NCBI RefSeq assembly: GCF_900102515.1
Contig: NZ_FMVS01000007.1
Coordinates: 1-64,000, forward strand
Direction: 5' to 3'
DNA length: 64,000 nucleotides
DNA from: Butyrivibrio sp. INlla14
Lineage (GTDB): Bacteria; Bacillota; Clostridia; Lachnospirales; Lachnospiraceae
Positions 25,629 to 35,250 of the stretch are shown in pieces. Below the pieces are notes generated by a model. That model saw only the letters and a list, made by a program, of their open reading frames with translations, made no database searches and was not told the origin of the DNA. Within the stretch, counting starts at the first letter, position 1. Each line of letters starts with the position of its first letter. A program made the position numbers and the translations under genes.

Positions 25629-26423
25629 ATGACAATTGGTTTTATTGGACTTGGAAATATGGCGAAAGCTATGATTGGCGGGATTCTGGCCAAGGGACTT
25701 ATGGGCTCTAACGAGATCATAGGAACAGCAGCTACAGAAGCTACCAGACAAAAAGTTGCAAGCAAGTACGGAATCCAGATCCGAAGCTCCAATGCGGCCG
25801 TAGCCAAAGAGGCAGATATAATCATTCTGGCTGTTAAACCGCAGTATTTAAAGGTTGTTATTGCGGATATCATGGATAGTGTAGATGATAGTAAAATTAT
25901 CGTCAGCATAGCAGCAGGCAAGACAATTAATTGGTTGGCAAAAGAGTTCGAAAAACCGGTAAAAATAATAAGAGTAATGCCTAATACTCCAGCCCTTGTT
26001 TTAGAGGGATGTTCAGCGGTTTGTAGGAATGACCTTGTAAGTGACAACGACTTCCAGTTCGTAATAGAGCTCCTTGAGAGCTTTGGCAAGGCCTACACAG
26101 TGCCTGAATCCATGATGGACGTAGTGGTCGGAGTCAGCGGTTCATCTCCTGCTTATGTATTTCTTTTCATAGAGGCAATGGCTGATGCGGCGGTAGCAGG
26201 CGGTATGCCCAGGAAGCAGGCTTACGAATTCGCAGCACAGTCAGTTCTTGGAAGCGCCAAGATGGTCCTTGAAACTGGAAAACACCCTGGCGAACTCAAG
26301 GATATGGTGTGCTCCCCAGCAGGTACAACAATAGAAGCGGTGAGAGTACTGGAGGAAAAGGGCTTTAGAGCGGCAGTTATAGACGCTGTAAAGGCTTGCA
26401 TTGACAAGAGTAAGCAACTGTAA
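25629..26423 (+). CDS. proC: Pyrroline-5-carboxylate reductase
   Basis: 264 residues, typical length. It reduces pyrroline-5-carboxylate to proline with NAD(P)H. IGFIGLGNMAKAMIGGIL is the dinucleotide-binding loop; VKPQYLKVVIADI and IIRVMPNTPALVLEG follow; the C-terminal helical domain has GVSGSSPAYVFLFIEAMADA and the signature PGELKDMVCSPAGTTIEAV. An AAGGAGG ribosome site precedes the ATG. Confidence 0.96.
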   Translation: MTIGFIGLGNMAKAMIGGILAKGLMGSNEIIGTAATEATRQKVASKYGIQIRSSNAAVAKEADIIILAVKPQYLKVVIADIMDSVDDSKIIVSIAAGKTINWLAKEFEKPVKIIRVMPNTPALVLEGCSAVCRNDLVSDNDFQFVIELLESFGKAYTVPESMMDVVVGVSGSSPAYVFLFIEAMADAAVAGGMPRKQAYEFAAQSVLGSAKMVLETGKHPGELKDMVCSPAGTTIEAVRVLEEKGFRAAVIDAVKACIDKSKQL

Positions 26424-26459
26424 TTAATTTACAAAAAATAAACGGTAAATTGTAAAAAT

Positions 26460-26488
26460 TTGACAAAAAAATCATTATTTGCTAATAT
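26460..26488 (+). promoter_or_regulatory. Predicted sigma-A promoter of the SH3-SleB gene
   Basis: TTGACA at 26460-26465 and TAATAT at 26483-26488 with a 17-bp spacer, about 100 bp upstream of the ATG at 26589. Confidence 0.65.
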
Positions 26489-26588
26489 CTATATGTTTTC
26501 GTGATGGTAACAAATTGCAATATATTTGTAAAAATTGCATGCAAGATTTATTACCAAATACAAAAATAATGCAGAGGATAGCAAAGAT

Positions 26589-27704
26589 ATGAAAAAGGCA
26601 GTAAAGTTATCCCTTAGGGAATTGAGACCTTTGATTATTTGTGGTCTTGTCTTTGTTCTTTTTATTTCCCAGGGATTAACTGTAAATGCTAGGAGCAATA
26701 ATACCGTTTCAGAGGTTGCTGTAGGCATTTCAAACATTATAAGTCCAATTTCTCCGCTCGGAATAGATTCCAGCGCGACAGAAGTTATTGTGGCATCCAA
26801 TATGGACAAATCTTCTGATGCCAGTTCATCTTCCAGTACAAGTGAGGAAGAGGGTTCTAAGCTTGTCATGGCTAATGTATCAAGAGTCATGAACGTCAGG
26901 GAAGAGCCCGATGAAGATGCAGCCAAGGTAGGAGTCCTTTATAAGGACTGTGGTGGCAAGATCTTAGAGAGGAAAGATGGTTGGACCAAGATCCAGTCAG
27001 GGGATCTGATCGGATGGGCCAATGATGAATATCTTTTATTTGATGAGGATGCTATAAACGCAGCATCAGACGTTGGTAAGCAGATTGTAACCAGCAACAG
27101 CACAGCTCTTAACATCAGGAAAGAGCCCAATGAGAACGCTGAGGTTCTGGGTGTACTTACCAAGAAGGTCTTCGTTGATATGATCGAAGATCTGGGAAAT
27201 GGCTGGATCAGCGTTGATTACAACGATGAGACAGGCTATGTTCAGGCTGATTTCGTTACTACTGAGTTCAAGATTGATCAGGGTGAGACAATAGCAGCCA
27301 TCAAGATCCGTGAGGAAGCTGAGAAGAAAGCAGCCCTTACCAAGAATCAGGGAGCAGTCAGCGCGGATGCTGATGAAGTTAAACTCCTTGCAGCACTTAT
27401 CCAGTGCGAGGCAGGTAACCAGCCTTACGAGGGAAGAGTTGCAGTTGGTGCTGTAGTACTCAACAGAGTTAAGAGTGGTGCTTATCCTAACACGATTTAC
27501 AGTGTTATCTATGCGTCAGGCCAGTTCACACCAGCCCTTAACGGAACAGTTGCCAAGGTTTACAACAGTGGCAAGATCTACGATATGAACTATCAGGCAG
27601 CCCAGGCAGCACTTAATGGCGAGACCACCGTTGGAAGCGCATGCCACTTCAGAAGAGTAAACGGACGTGAAGGTATCATAATCGGAGCCCACGTATTCTG
27701 GTAA
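26589..27704 (+). CDS. SH3-SleB cell-wall hydrolase
   Basis: 371 residues from the ATG at 26589 (AGAGGA upstream); the longer TTG form from 26535 lacks a ribosome site. A membrane anchor or signal (LIICGLVFVLFISQGLTVNA) is followed by a Ser-rich linker, two bacterial SH3 domains (SRVMNVREEPDEDAAKVGVL and TALNIRKEPNENAEVLGVL) and a SleB/hydrolase_2 domain (LLAALIQCEAGNQPYEGRVA, VGAVVLNRVKSGAYPNTIY, VGSACHFRR). The catalytic Glu is in CEAGNQ. It probably acts on peptidoglycan at the cell surface; the domain is not restricted to spore formers. Confidence 0.9.
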   Translation: MKKAVKLSLRELRPLIICGLVFVLFISQGLTVNARSNNTVSEVAVGISNIISPISPLGIDSSATEVIVASNMDKSSDASSSSSTSEEEGSKLVMANVSRVMNVREEPDEDAAKVGVLYKDCGGKILERKDGWTKIQSGDLIGWANDEYLLFDEDAINAASDVGKQIVTSNSTALNIRKEPNENAEVLGVLTKKVFVDMIEDLGNGWISVDYNDETGYVQADFVTTEFKIDQGETIAAIKIREEAEKKAALTKNQGAVSADADEVKLLAALIQCEAGNQPYEGRVAVGAVVLNRVKSGAYPNTIYSVIYASGQFTPALNGTVAKVYNSGKIYDMNYQAAQAALNGETTVGSACHFRRVNGREGIIIGAHVFW

Positions 27705-27726
27705 TCTTATATAATTAAATATATCA

Positions 27727-27764
27727 TCGGGGAAAAGACATAGCTCTTTTCCTCGATTTTTTTT
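27727..27764 (+). terminator. Terminator after the SleB gene
   Basis: TCGGGGAAAAGA and TCTTTTCCTCGA form a 12-bp stem with one G-T pair and a 6-nt loop, followed by eight Ts. Confidence 0.85.
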
Positions 27765-27876
27765 GCTAGTGTCGTTACAATCAGCGCCCATTGTCCCTTT
27801 GTGTATTTAGTATTCTGTGATATCATGGAAAAAGAGTGCACAAATACGGAAACTAGATTACAGGAGGAGTAGGATT

Positions 27877-28869
27877 ATGAACTTGTACGGACGCGATTTT
27901 TTGAAACTGCTTGACTACACACCAGAGGAAATTCAGTACCTGGTAGACCTTGCTTCTGATCTCAAGGAGAAAAAGAAAAATGGAATTCTCCACGACGAAC
28001 TTAGAGGCAAGAACATTGCTCTCATCTTTGAGAAGACCAGCACCAGAACAAGATGTTCCTTTGAAGTTGCTGCCAGTGACCTTGGTATGGGTTCAACCTA
28101 CCTTAATCCAGCGGATTCTCAGATTGGTAAAAAGGAATCCATTGCAGACACAGCAAGGGTTCTTGCCAGCATGTATGACGGCATCGAATATAGAGGCTTT
28201 GAACAGGAGATAGTTGAGACGATTGCCAAGTATAGTAAAGTTCCAGTATGGAATGGACTTACCAACGAATTCCATCCCACGCAGATGCTGGCAGATCTTT
28301 TGACTATCAAGGAGCACTTCGGAAAGCTCAAGGGAATCCACCTGGTTTACATGGGTGATGCAAGATACAACACAGGAAATTCCCTCATGGTGGCTTGCGC
28401 CAAGATGGGGATGCACTTTACTGCAGTATCTAACAAGAAATATTTCCCTAATGAGGAACTGATAAAGACCTGTCAGGACATTGCAAGTAAGACAGGTGCA
28501 ATCATTGATTTTAATGAGGATCCAATTGAAGGAACTAAGGGCGCAGACGTTATATACACCGACATCTGGGTTTCGATGGGAGAGCCAGACAGTGTATGGG
28601 AAGAGCGAATCCGCGACCTTGAGAAATACAGAGTTACAATGGATATCATGAATAATGCAGGCAAGGATAGCGTATTCATGCACTGTCTGCCTTCTTTCCA
28701 CGACCTTAATACAGGAATTGGCAAGGAGATAAAAGAGAAATACGGCCTTAATGAAATGGAAGTAACTGATGAAGTCTTTGAATCAGACCACTCCATCGTG
28801 TTTGAAGAGGCTGAGAACCGCATGCACACCATAAAGGCTGTGATGCTGGCTACACTCAAAAATAGCTGA
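27877..28869 (+). CDS. argF: Ornithine carbamoyltransferase
   Basis: 330 residues from the ATG at 27877 behind AGGAGGAG; the longer frame from 27817 has no ribosome site. It makes citrulline from ornithine and carbamoyl phosphate. [16 protein letters not shown] is the carbamoyl-phosphate loop (STRTR), and [19 protein letters not shown] and [15 protein letters not shown] the next signatures. [10 protein letters not shown] and [10 protein letters not shown] (HCLP) mark it as ornithine- rather than aspartate-carbamoyltransferase. The same length and motifs occur in catabolic ArcB, but no other arginine gene is nearby to decide. Confidence 0.92.
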   Translation: MNLYGRDFLKLLDYTPEEIQYLVDLASDLKEKKKNGILHDELRGKNIALIFEKTSTRTRCSFEVAASDLGMGSTYLNPADSQIGKKESIADTARVLASMYDGIEYRGFEQEIVETIAKYSKVPVWNGLTNEFHPTQMLADLLTIKEHFGKLKGIHLVYMGDARYNTGNSLMVACAKMGMHFTAVSNKKYFPNEELIKTCQDIASKTGAIIDFNEDPIEGTKGADVIYTDIWVSMGEPDSVWEERIRDLEKYRVTMDIMNNAGKDSVFMHCLPSFHDLNTGIGKEIKEKYGLNEMEVTDEVFESDHSIVFEEAENRMHTIKAVMLATLKNS

Positions 28870-28955
28870 TCAAAAGCTAAGAGCGCCGAACAATAATCAT
28901 AGACACTGACAAATATAAAAAATGACATCATGTAAAGGCATAAGGGATTAGAACA

Positions 28956-29825
28956 GTGAACAAGGAGAGCATAGCTAAAAAACTTAATACTAATTGGGCA
29001 GCAAGGAACCTGATCTACAAGGATGAAACCGGATCAACCAACGATGACGCAAGGGAGCTTGCCCAGGAAGGGGCACCCCACGGAACGTTGGTGGTGGCTG
29101 ACAGGCAGATAACAGGAAGAGGCTCAAGGGGCAGATCCTGGGAAACACCTCAGGGAACCAATATCGCCATGAGTCTTGTTATAAGGCCTGACGCCCCACC
29201 TGATAGGATTTCAATGCTGACCCTGATCATGGGACTTTCAATAGCAGAAGGCATCGAGGATGCGCTTATCATGGCCAACGATGAAGATCTTAGCAAATCC
29301 ACCAAGGTATACTTTGCTGGTCAGATCATAGCGGAGGTTAGGAACTTCCCCCAGATCAAGTGGCCAAACGACATCGTCATTGCAGGGAAAAAGATCTGTG
29401 GTATACTGACAGAACTTCATATGAAGCCAGACAATACTATAGACGATGTTGTTATAGGCGTAGGCATCAATGTTAACATGGAAGACTTTCCAGAAGATAT
29501 TAAGGATATAGCGGGCTCTATTTTATCGACAACAGGCGTAAGGCTCAGAAGGAGCCAGGTAATCGCCTGCTGTATGAAAAGATTTGAAGAAAACTACGAG
29601 AAATATCGTCAGCATTTTGATCTGACTCTTTTACTGGATCAGTATGAGATGAGGCTCATAAACAGACACAAGCTGGTCAAAGTGTTAGACCCTAAGGGAG
29701 AATATGAGGCAATTGCTCACGGCATTACCAAGACTGGCGCCCTCGTCGTTTCTAATGAAGAGGGAGAAGAGTTTGAGATAAACGCCGGAGAAGTGTCTGT
29801 CAGAGGACTATATGGATACACATAA
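28956..29825 (+). CDS. birA: Biotin-[acetyl-CoA-carboxylase] ligase, monofunctional
   Basis: 289 residues, GTG start. DETGSTNDDARELAQEGAPH, then DRQITGRGSRGRSWETPQGT (biotinyl-AMP loop) and IKWPNDIVIAGKKICGIL are the catalytic core; GEEFEINAGEVSVRGLYGY is the C-terminal SH3-like domain. There is no N-terminal winged helix, so it attaches biotin but is not the classical BirA repressor. A ~20-residue charged insertion (around DEDLSKSTKVYF) precedes the PQIKWPND motif. It is followed by coaX, an order common in Lachnospiraceae. Confidence 0.93.
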   Translation: MNKESIAKKLNTNWAARNLIYKDETGSTNDDARELAQEGAPHGTLVVADRQITGRGSRGRSWETPQGTNIAMSLVIRPDAPPDRISMLTLIMGLSIAEGIEDALIMANDEDLSKSTKVYFAGQIIAEVRNFPQIKWPNDIVIAGKKICGILTELHMKPDNTIDDVVIGVGINVNMEDFPEDIKDIAGSILSTTGVRLRRSQVIACCMKRFEENYEKYRQHFDLTLLLDQYEMRLINRHKLVKVLDPKGEYEAIAHGITKTGALVVSNEEGEEFEINAGEVSVRGLYGYT

Positions 29826-29856
29826 GGCGCAGGCGATGAGAATTGTTCTGTGCATA

Positions 29857-29959
29857 TGTGGACAGCAATAGGGGACTTGTGATGGGTAGAGTGGAAAACA
29901 CAGAATTGTTGACAAGTAATGTGGATAACAATAAGATTTTCGGCAGGTAATGTGGATAA
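29857..29959 (+). promoter_or_regulatory. Cluster of DnaA-box-like repeats upstream of coaX
   Basis: Two perfect DnaA boxes (TGTGGATAA, the complement of TTATCCACA) lie at 29920-29928 and 29951-29959, with related copies TGTGGACAG at 29857-29865 and AGTGGAAAA at 29890-29898. All four point the same way and are 30-33 bp apart, about three helical turns. The copies extend beyond the box (GGTAATGTGGATAACA), so they may be a local tandem duplication. Confidence 0.6.
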
Positions 29960-29998
29960 CACCAGTAAGATAATGGGGAGAGATTCCAGGAGTAAGAA

Positions 29999-30814
29999 AT
30001 GATTTTAGTAGTTGATGTAGGAAATACAAATATCACGTACGGAGCATTTGAGGGCAAGAAGCTTGTCAGTTCCTTTAGAATGACCACAGGAACAGCAAGA
30101 ACTTCAGATGAGTTTGGTTTGGAGCTCATGGCGCTTCTCAACATAAACTCCGTGGATAAGGACAAACTTGAGGGCGTTATGATTGCAAGTGTAGTTCCTC
30201 AGGTTATGCACGCTCTTGTAAATGCCATCATAAAATACATCGGCAAGAAACCTTACCTCGTGGGACCTGGCATTAAGACCGGTATCAGGATTTCTTTGGA
30301 CAACCCAAGAGAAGTAGGACCAGACCTTATTGTGGATGCGGTTGCTGGATATGAATTATACGGTGGACCGGTAATCGTGGTTGACTTTGGAACCGCAACC
30401 ACCTATATTATGATAAATGAAAAAGGTGACTTTTTTACCGGAGTGGTTTGTCCGGGTATCAGAATTTCTGCAAAAGCTCTTTGGGAAGACACAGCTAAAC
30501 TTCCTGAAATTGAGATCAGAAACCCCGGCAGCATTCTGGCCAAGGAGACAATCTCCAGCATGCAGGCGGGACTTGTGTACGGACAGATTGGCCAGACCAA
30601 ATATATTATAGAAGAGATGAAGAGAGAAGCAGGTTTTCCAAACGCCAAGGTAGTTGCTACAGGCGGACTTGGAAGGATCATTGCTCAGGAGACCAAAGAG
30701 ATAGATGTTTACGATCCAATCCTTACTCTCCGCGGACTTCAGATCCTCTATGACAAGAACCGAAGGACCAAGCCGCAGCTTAAAGATCTTGAGGATGAGA
30801 ATGCACCAGAATGA
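29999..30814 (+). CDS. coaX: Type III pantothenate kinase
   Basis: 271 residues. It phosphorylates pantothenate, the first step to coenzyme [20 protein letters not shown] holds the ATP-phosphate Asp; [20 protein letters not shown] and [14 protein letters not shown] are the ASKHA motifs. [20 protein letters not shown] and [15 protein letters not shown] complete the family pattern. The upstream intergenic region holds the DnaA-box cluster. Confidence 0.95.
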   Translation: MILVVDVGNTNITYGAFEGKKLVSSFRMTTGTARTSDEFGLELMALLNINSVDKDKLEGVMIASVVPQVMHALVNAIIKYIGKKPYLVGPGIKTGIRISLDNPREVGPDLIVDAVAGYELYGGPVIVVDFGTATTYIMINEKGDFFTGVVCPGIRISAKALWEDTAKLPEIEIRNPGSILAKETISSMQAGLVYGQIGQTKYIIEEMKREAGFPNAKVVATGGLGRIIAQETKEIDVYDPILTLRGLQILYDKNRRTKPQLKDLEDENAPE

Positions 30815-30978
30815 GTGCTGTACGACACTCGGAACGGATCAGCAAGGATAGTAGGTGATCCAAGACTAAATATGATGCAGATCATTGAAGCTGAGAATTT
30901 GTAAAAAGTAGAAATATAGAAAACAAGAGAAATATATAAAAACAAGAGAAATTAATGAAATAGAAATAAGGAACAGAT

Positions 30979-31467
30979 ATGAGTGCTAAGGATTTTGAGG
31001 AACAGTATAAAAAAGAATTTCGTGATATGGATCTTACAAGTGAGGAAGACAAGGAAGACCTCAAGATAGATGAGATGCAGAAGACCAACAAGGGAAGAGT
31101 TTTCGAGCAGGCAGCAGGCGGCAGAGTTGTTCTGTGCGGCGCCAACGCTTACGAGCAGAAATACTATTTTAACCCTGTATTTAAAGAGATTCCTGAATCA
31201 ATAAAGAAAGAGCTGAATATCATCAGCGTTCTCTTTACCCAGGAAGCAGGCGGAATTTTTACAATTGTATTTGAGGAAGATGGCGGAATCAGCATTGAAA
31301 CAAACGCTGATGAAGAAGACATCACTTATGATGAGATCACAGCAGGACTTCTTGTTAGTGAGGTCAGACGTAAGAGACAGGATCTCTTTGAGGCACTGGG
31401 ACTTTACTACAGAATCTATGTACTTCATGAGAATCCAGCGGATATATTGGGTTCTGAGGACGAATGA
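30979..31467 (+). CDS. Conserved Lachnospiraceae protein (DUF6145-like)
   Basis: 162 residues. The N-terminus is acidic and helical (EEQYKKEFRDMDLTSEEDKED). It is followed by VVLCGANAYEQKYYFNPVF, EIPESIKKELNIISVLFTQE and GIFTIVFEEDGGISIETNAD, which I recognise as a small family found between coaX and dusB in this family of bacteria. No catalytic motif; role unknown. It lies in the birA-coaX-X-dusB series. Confidence 0.75.
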   Translation: MSAKDFEEQYKKEFRDMDLTSEEDKEDLKIDEMQKTNKGRVFEQAAGGRVVLCGANAYEQKYYFNPVFKEIPESIKKELNIISVLFTQEAGGIFTIVFEEDGGISIETNADEEDITYDEITAGLLVSEVRRKRQDLFEALGLYYRIYVLHENPADILGSEDE

Positions 31468-31572
31468 AACCTAGTAGATATGATAAATAAGCGGATGGAT
31501 AACCTCTGAGTTTTCTGGCGAGTCTGCATGCAGACGTTAGCAGAACTTCATTAAGAGTATAATAGGAGAAAT

Positions 31573-32562
31573 ATGTCAGGATACGGCAAGTTACAGATAG
31601 GGAACGTAACCCTGGACAATAATATAATACTAGGACCAATGGCAGGTGTATCAGACCTGCCGTTTCGTCTGTTATGCAGAGAAATGGGGGCAGGGCTTGT
31701 ATGCATGGAAATGGTAAGCGCTAAGGCCATAACATATAAGAACAAGAACACCAACATGCTCATGGAAATCCATGAGGATGAGCACCCGGTTTCGCTGCAG
31801 CTCTTTGGGTCAGAGCCTGAGATAATGCAGCAGGCAGTAGAGATGATAAAGGATAGGCCCTACGATATTCTTGATGTGAATATGGGATGCCCTGTTCCAA
31901 AGGTTGTTGGAAATGGCGAGGGTTCAGCACTTATGAAGAATCCTGAGCTTATTGAAAAGATTGTAAAAGCTCTGTGCCAGGTTTCTGACAGGCCGGTTAC
32001 AGTCAAGATCAGAAAAGGCTTTACAGAGGCAAGCGTCAACGCTGTTGAATGTGCTTTGGCTGCTCAGGAGGGCGGAGCGGCAGCAGTTGCAGTCCACGGA
32101 AGAACTAGAGAGCAGTACTACTCTGGTCAGGCAGACTGGAGCATTATTGCGCAGGTAAAAGAGGCATTGAAGATTCCAGTAATAGGAAATGGCGATGTGG
32201 TGGATGGCCCTACCGCAAAGCGAATGTTTGAAGAAACAGGCTGCGATGGAGTTATGGTAGCAAGAGCTGCCCAGGGGAATCCATTTCTTTTCCGTGAGAT
32301 AAAGAGCTACTTCGAGACGGGAGAGACTTGCCCAAGGCCTACAAGTAAGGAAATTTATGACACAGTCATAAGACATGCAGACCTGCAGCTTAAGTACAAG
32401 GGTGAATACATCGGAATCCGAGAGATGAGAAAGCATGTGTCCTGGTACACTGTCGGAATGCCAGGCAGTGCCAAGTTCAGGAATCAGATCAATCAGATGG
32501 AAGATATGGACTCCCTTAAAAAGGCTTGTGGGCTATTGTTTTGTAATGAAGCAAATCAATGA
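31573..32562 (+). CDS. dusB: tRNA-dihydrouridine synthase
   Basis: 329 residues. It reduces uridine in tRNA with FMN. ILGPMAGVSDLPFRLLCREM is the FMN-binding start, DVNMGCPVPKVVGNGEGSAL contains the catalytic Cys, and VAVHGRTREQYYSGQADW and GNGDVVDGPTAKRMFEETGC are later TIM-barrel motifs. It belongs to the DusB/NifR3 group. The ATG follows AATAGGAG. Confidence 0.94.
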   Translation: MSGYGKLQIGNVTLDNNIILGPMAGVSDLPFRLLCREMGAGLVCMEMVSAKAITYKNKNTNMLMEIHEDEHPVSLQLFGSEPEIMQQAVEMIKDRPYDILDVNMGCPVPKVVGNGEGSALMKNPELIEKIVKALCQVSDRPVTVKIRKGFTEASVNAVECALAAQEGGAAAVAVHGRTREQYYSGQADWSIIAQVKEALKIPVIGNGDVVDGPTAKRMFEETGCDGVMVARAAQGNPFLFREIKSYFETGETCPRPTSKEIYDTVIRHADLQLKYKGEYIGIREMRKHVSWYTVGMPGSAKFRNQINQMEDMDSLKKACGLLFCNEANQ

Positions 32563-32657
32563 TGTTATAAAGTGGTTGAAGGATAACATGGAATAAAAGG
32601 CATTAAGTATAAATTATTAAAAAAGCATAAACGCAATTTAGAACATGGTTTCTGACC

Positions 32658-32686
32658 TTGACATGATTTTTTATAGACTATATAAT
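32658..32686 (+). promoter_or_regulatory. Consensus sigma-A promoter of greA
   Basis: TTGACA at 32658-32663 and TATAAT at 32681-32686, 17 bp apart: a perfect consensus match, about 100 bp upstream of greA. Confidence 0.85.
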
Positions 32687-32788
32687 AGCAAAGTTAAAAT
32701 AGCTTTATTAAAGGAAAGATTTTTTATAAATTTGGCTTTAAAGCCCACAGTTGTGCGGTTTAATCAATGATGAAGGGTAGGTTTTGAG

Positions 32789-33274
32789 ATGGAAGAGAAG
32801 AAGAACATTTTAACTTATGAAGGACTCAAGAAATATGAGGACGAGCTTCATGAGCTGAAAGTTGTTAAGCGTAAGGAAGTTGCTGAGAAGATCAAAGAGG
32901 CAAGAGAACAGGGCGACCTTTCAGAGAACGCTGAGTACGATGCAGCCAAGGATGAGCAGAGAGACATCGAGGCTAGAATCGAAGCTCTTGAGAAAATCCT
33001 CAAGAACGCTGAGGTTGTCGTAGAAGAGGATGTTGACCTTGATAAGATCAGTATCGGATGTAAGGTTAAGATCAAGGATCTTGAGTTCGACGAGGACCTT
33101 GAGTACAAGATTGTTGGTTCATCAGAGGCTAACTCACTTAAGGGCAAGATTTCAAACGAGTCACCTGTTGGTAAGGCGCTCCTTGGTGCCAAGAAGGGAC
33201 AGACAGTTTCTGTAGAGACTCAGGCTGGCATTATCAAGTACAAGGTACTTAGCATCGAGAGATCAGCAGTTTGA
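32789..33274 (+). CDS. greA: Transcription elongation factor GreA
   Basis: 161 residues. It rescues backtracked RNA polymerase by stimulating transcript cleavage. An N-terminal coiled coil with the acidic tip is clear ([19 protein letters not shown]). The C-terminal FKBP-like domain has [29 protein letters not shown] and [13 protein letters not shown]. The start follows GGGTAGG and the gene has a consensus promoter. The next gene is lysS, an order usual in Clostridia. Confidence 0.96.
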   Translation: MEEKKNILTYEGLKKYEDELHELKVVKRKEVAEKIKEAREQGDLSENAEYDAAKDEQRDIEARIEALEKILKNAEVVVEEDVDLDKISIGCKVKIKDLEFDEDLEYKIVGSSEANSLKGKISNESPVGKALLGAKKGQTVSVETQAGIIKYKVLSIERSAV

Positions 33275-33385
33275 TAAACTAGTTTATCAGAATGATACTT
33301 ATTGCTCTGGTATAAGATATTTTTAGCTAGAATTTCAGAGCATATACGGATCTGAGTGATTTTACATTTTGTAGATAATAAGGGG

Positions 33386-33420
33386 GCCAGCGATTTACAA
33401 TGTTATTTCGCTGGCTCTTT
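33386..33420 (+). terminator. Hairpin between greA and lysS
   Basis: GCCAGCGA and TCGCTGGC form a perfect 8-bp stem, followed by TCTTTATGG. It is probably a partial terminator that lets some greA transcripts read into lysS. Confidence 0.55.
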
Positions 33421-33445
33421 ATGGAAATATACGGAGGAAAAAATA

Positions 33446-35017
33446 GTGGCAGATAATAATCAGCAGAACAATCAGCAGAATGCACCAGCTGAGGACGTTG
33501 GACGTCTTCGTCAGGTTAGAAGAGACAAGCTTTCTGAGCTTCAGGCAGCAGGCAAGGATCCTTTCCAGATCGTTAAATATGATCAGACACATCACACACA
33601 GAACATCAGAGACAACTTCGAGACATTGGAGTTTGTACCTCCAGTAGATGAAGAGGGCAAGGCTATCGTAGTTCCTCTTTCAGAAGTACCTTCTGAAAAG
33701 GTTGTATCTCTTGCAGGACGTATGATGTCTAAGCGTGTTATGGGTAAGGCTTCATTTGCTAACCTTCAGGACAGAGATGGCCGTATGCAGCTCTACGTTT
33801 CCAGAAATGACCTTGGAGACGAGGCTTATGCTGATTTCAAGAAAATGGATATCGGAGATATCATCGGTGTTAAGGGCTTTGCTTTCAGAACCAAGACTGG
33901 TGAGATTTCAGTTCATGTTAAAGAGCTTACTCTTTTATCCAAGTCACTTATGCCACTTCCAGAGAAGTTCCACGGACTTACAGATACAGAAATCAGATAT
34001 AGACAGCGTTATGTTGACCTTATCATGAATGAGGACGTTAAGGAGACCTTCAAGAAGAGAAGTGCTATCCTTCGCGAGATTCGTAACTTCCTTGCTGAGA
34101 GAGACTTCCTTGAGGTTGAGACACCTATGCTTGTTGAGAATGCAGGTGGAGCAGCTGCAAGACCTTTCATCACACATTACAATGCTCTTGATGAAGAGAG
34201 AAAGCTTCGTATCTCACTTGAGCTCTACCTTAAGAGACTTATCGTTGGTGGTCTTGAGAGAGTATATGAGATTGGCCGAGTATTCAGAAATGAGGGCGTA
34301 GATACAAGACATAACCCAGAGTTCACACTTATGGAGCTCTATCAGGCATATACAGATTATGAAGGAATGATGGAACTTACAGAGTCCATGTTCCGTTACC
34401 TTGCTGAGAAAGTGTGTGGAACAACACTCATCAAGTACGGCGACAACGAGATTGACCTTGGTAAGCCTTTCGAGCGTCTTACTATGAATGATGCTATCAA
34501 GAAGTATGCAGGCATCGACTTCGATACAGTTAAGACTGATGATGAAGCTAAGGCTCTTGCCAAGGAGCACCACATTGAATTTGAAGATCGTCACACTAAG
34601 GGCGATATCATCAACCTCTTCTTTGAAGAGTACTGCGAGAAGAACCTGATCCAGCCTACATTCATCATGGATCATCCTCTTGCAATTTCTCCTCTTACCA
34701 AGAAGAAGCCTACAGATCCTGAGAAGGTTGAGCGTTTCGAGCTCTTCATCAATACTTGGGAGATGTGTAACGCTTACTCAGAGCTTAACGATCCTATCGA
34801 TCAGCGTGAGCGTTTCGCTGCTCAGGATGCTAACGCAGCAGCTGGCGACGAAGAGGCAGAGCACACAGATGAGGACTTCCTCAATGCCCTTGAAATCGGT
34901 ATGGCTCCTACAGGCGGTATCGGCTACGGTATCGACCGTCTCTGCATGCTTTTGACTGATAGCGAGACCATCAGGGACGTTTTACTCTTTCCAACCTTAA
35001 AGTCAGTTAAGAAGTGA
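33446..35017 (+). CDS. lysS: Lysyl-tRNA synthetase, class II
   Basis: 523 residues from the GTG at 33446 behind GGAGGAAA; the ORF from 33356 runs through the hairpin and is not used. An OB-fold anticodon-binding domain (VSLAGRMMSKRVMGKASFAN) precedes the class II core: RYRQRYVDLIMN, then FRNEGVDTRHNPEFTLMELY (motif 2) and GIGYGIDRLCMLLTDSETIR (motif 3). A second, diverged copy of the last 36 codons lies at 37123-37233, and a recombinase gene begins 230 bp downstream, so the 3' end of lysS is the likely integration site of the element. Confidence 0.96.
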   Translation: MADNNQQNNQQNAPAEDVGRLRQVRRDKLSELQAAGKDPFQIVKYDQTHHTQNIRDNFETLEFVPPVDEEGKAIVVPLSEVPSEKVVSLAGRMMSKRVMGKASFANLQDRDGRMQLYVSRNDLGDEAYADFKKMDIGDIIGVKGFAFRTKTGEISVHVKELTLLSKSLMPLPEKFHGLTDTEIRYRQRYVDLIMNEDVKETFKKRSAILREIRNFLAERDFLEVETPMLVENAGGAAARPFITHYNALDEERKLRISLELYLKRLIVGGLERVYEIGRVFRNEGVDTRHNPEFTLMELYQAYTDYEGMMELTESMFRYLAEKVCGTTLIKYGDNEIDLGKPFERLTMNDAIKKYAGIDFDTVKTDDEAKALAKEHHIEFEDRHTKGDIINLFFEEYCEKNLIQPTFIMDHPLAISPLTKKKPTDPEKVERFELFINTWEMCNAYSELNDPIDQRERFAAQDANAAAGDEEAEHTDEDFLNALEIGMAPTGGIGYGIDRLCMLLTDSETIRDVLLFPTLKSVKK

Positions 35018-35175
35018 TGAGGCTTGCTAGGAAACCCAGCATTTATGCCGGTTTTAGCGGCGGGGTGATTTGTATTTTATGTTTTGTTTTTAGTTTTTGA
35101 ATTTGTTTTTGGCGGGCGTCCTCGTGGCGCCCGTATTCTTGGACAAAAGAATCTTCTCAGTTAGTGCGTAATAGA

Positions 35176-35219
35176 AACGCCACAGATTACTGGTAAAATA
35201 GTAATTTGTGGCGTTTTTT
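35176..35219 (+). terminator. Strong terminator between lysS and the recombinase gene
   Basis: 16-bp arms starting AACGCCACA and ending TGTGGCGTT (one mismatch), with an 8-nt loop, followed by TTTTTT. It insulates the recombinase from lysS transcription. A second, GC-rich stem lies at 35101-35130. No gene is present between 35018 and 35250. Confidence 0.85.
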
Positions 35220-35250
35220 ATTCGCAAAAAAGTATAGGAGGACAAACAAA

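Noticed and set aside
27877..28869. Aspartate carbamoyltransferase (pyrB)
   Set aside because: The HCLP and STRTR motifs and the length identify ornithine carbamoyltransferase.
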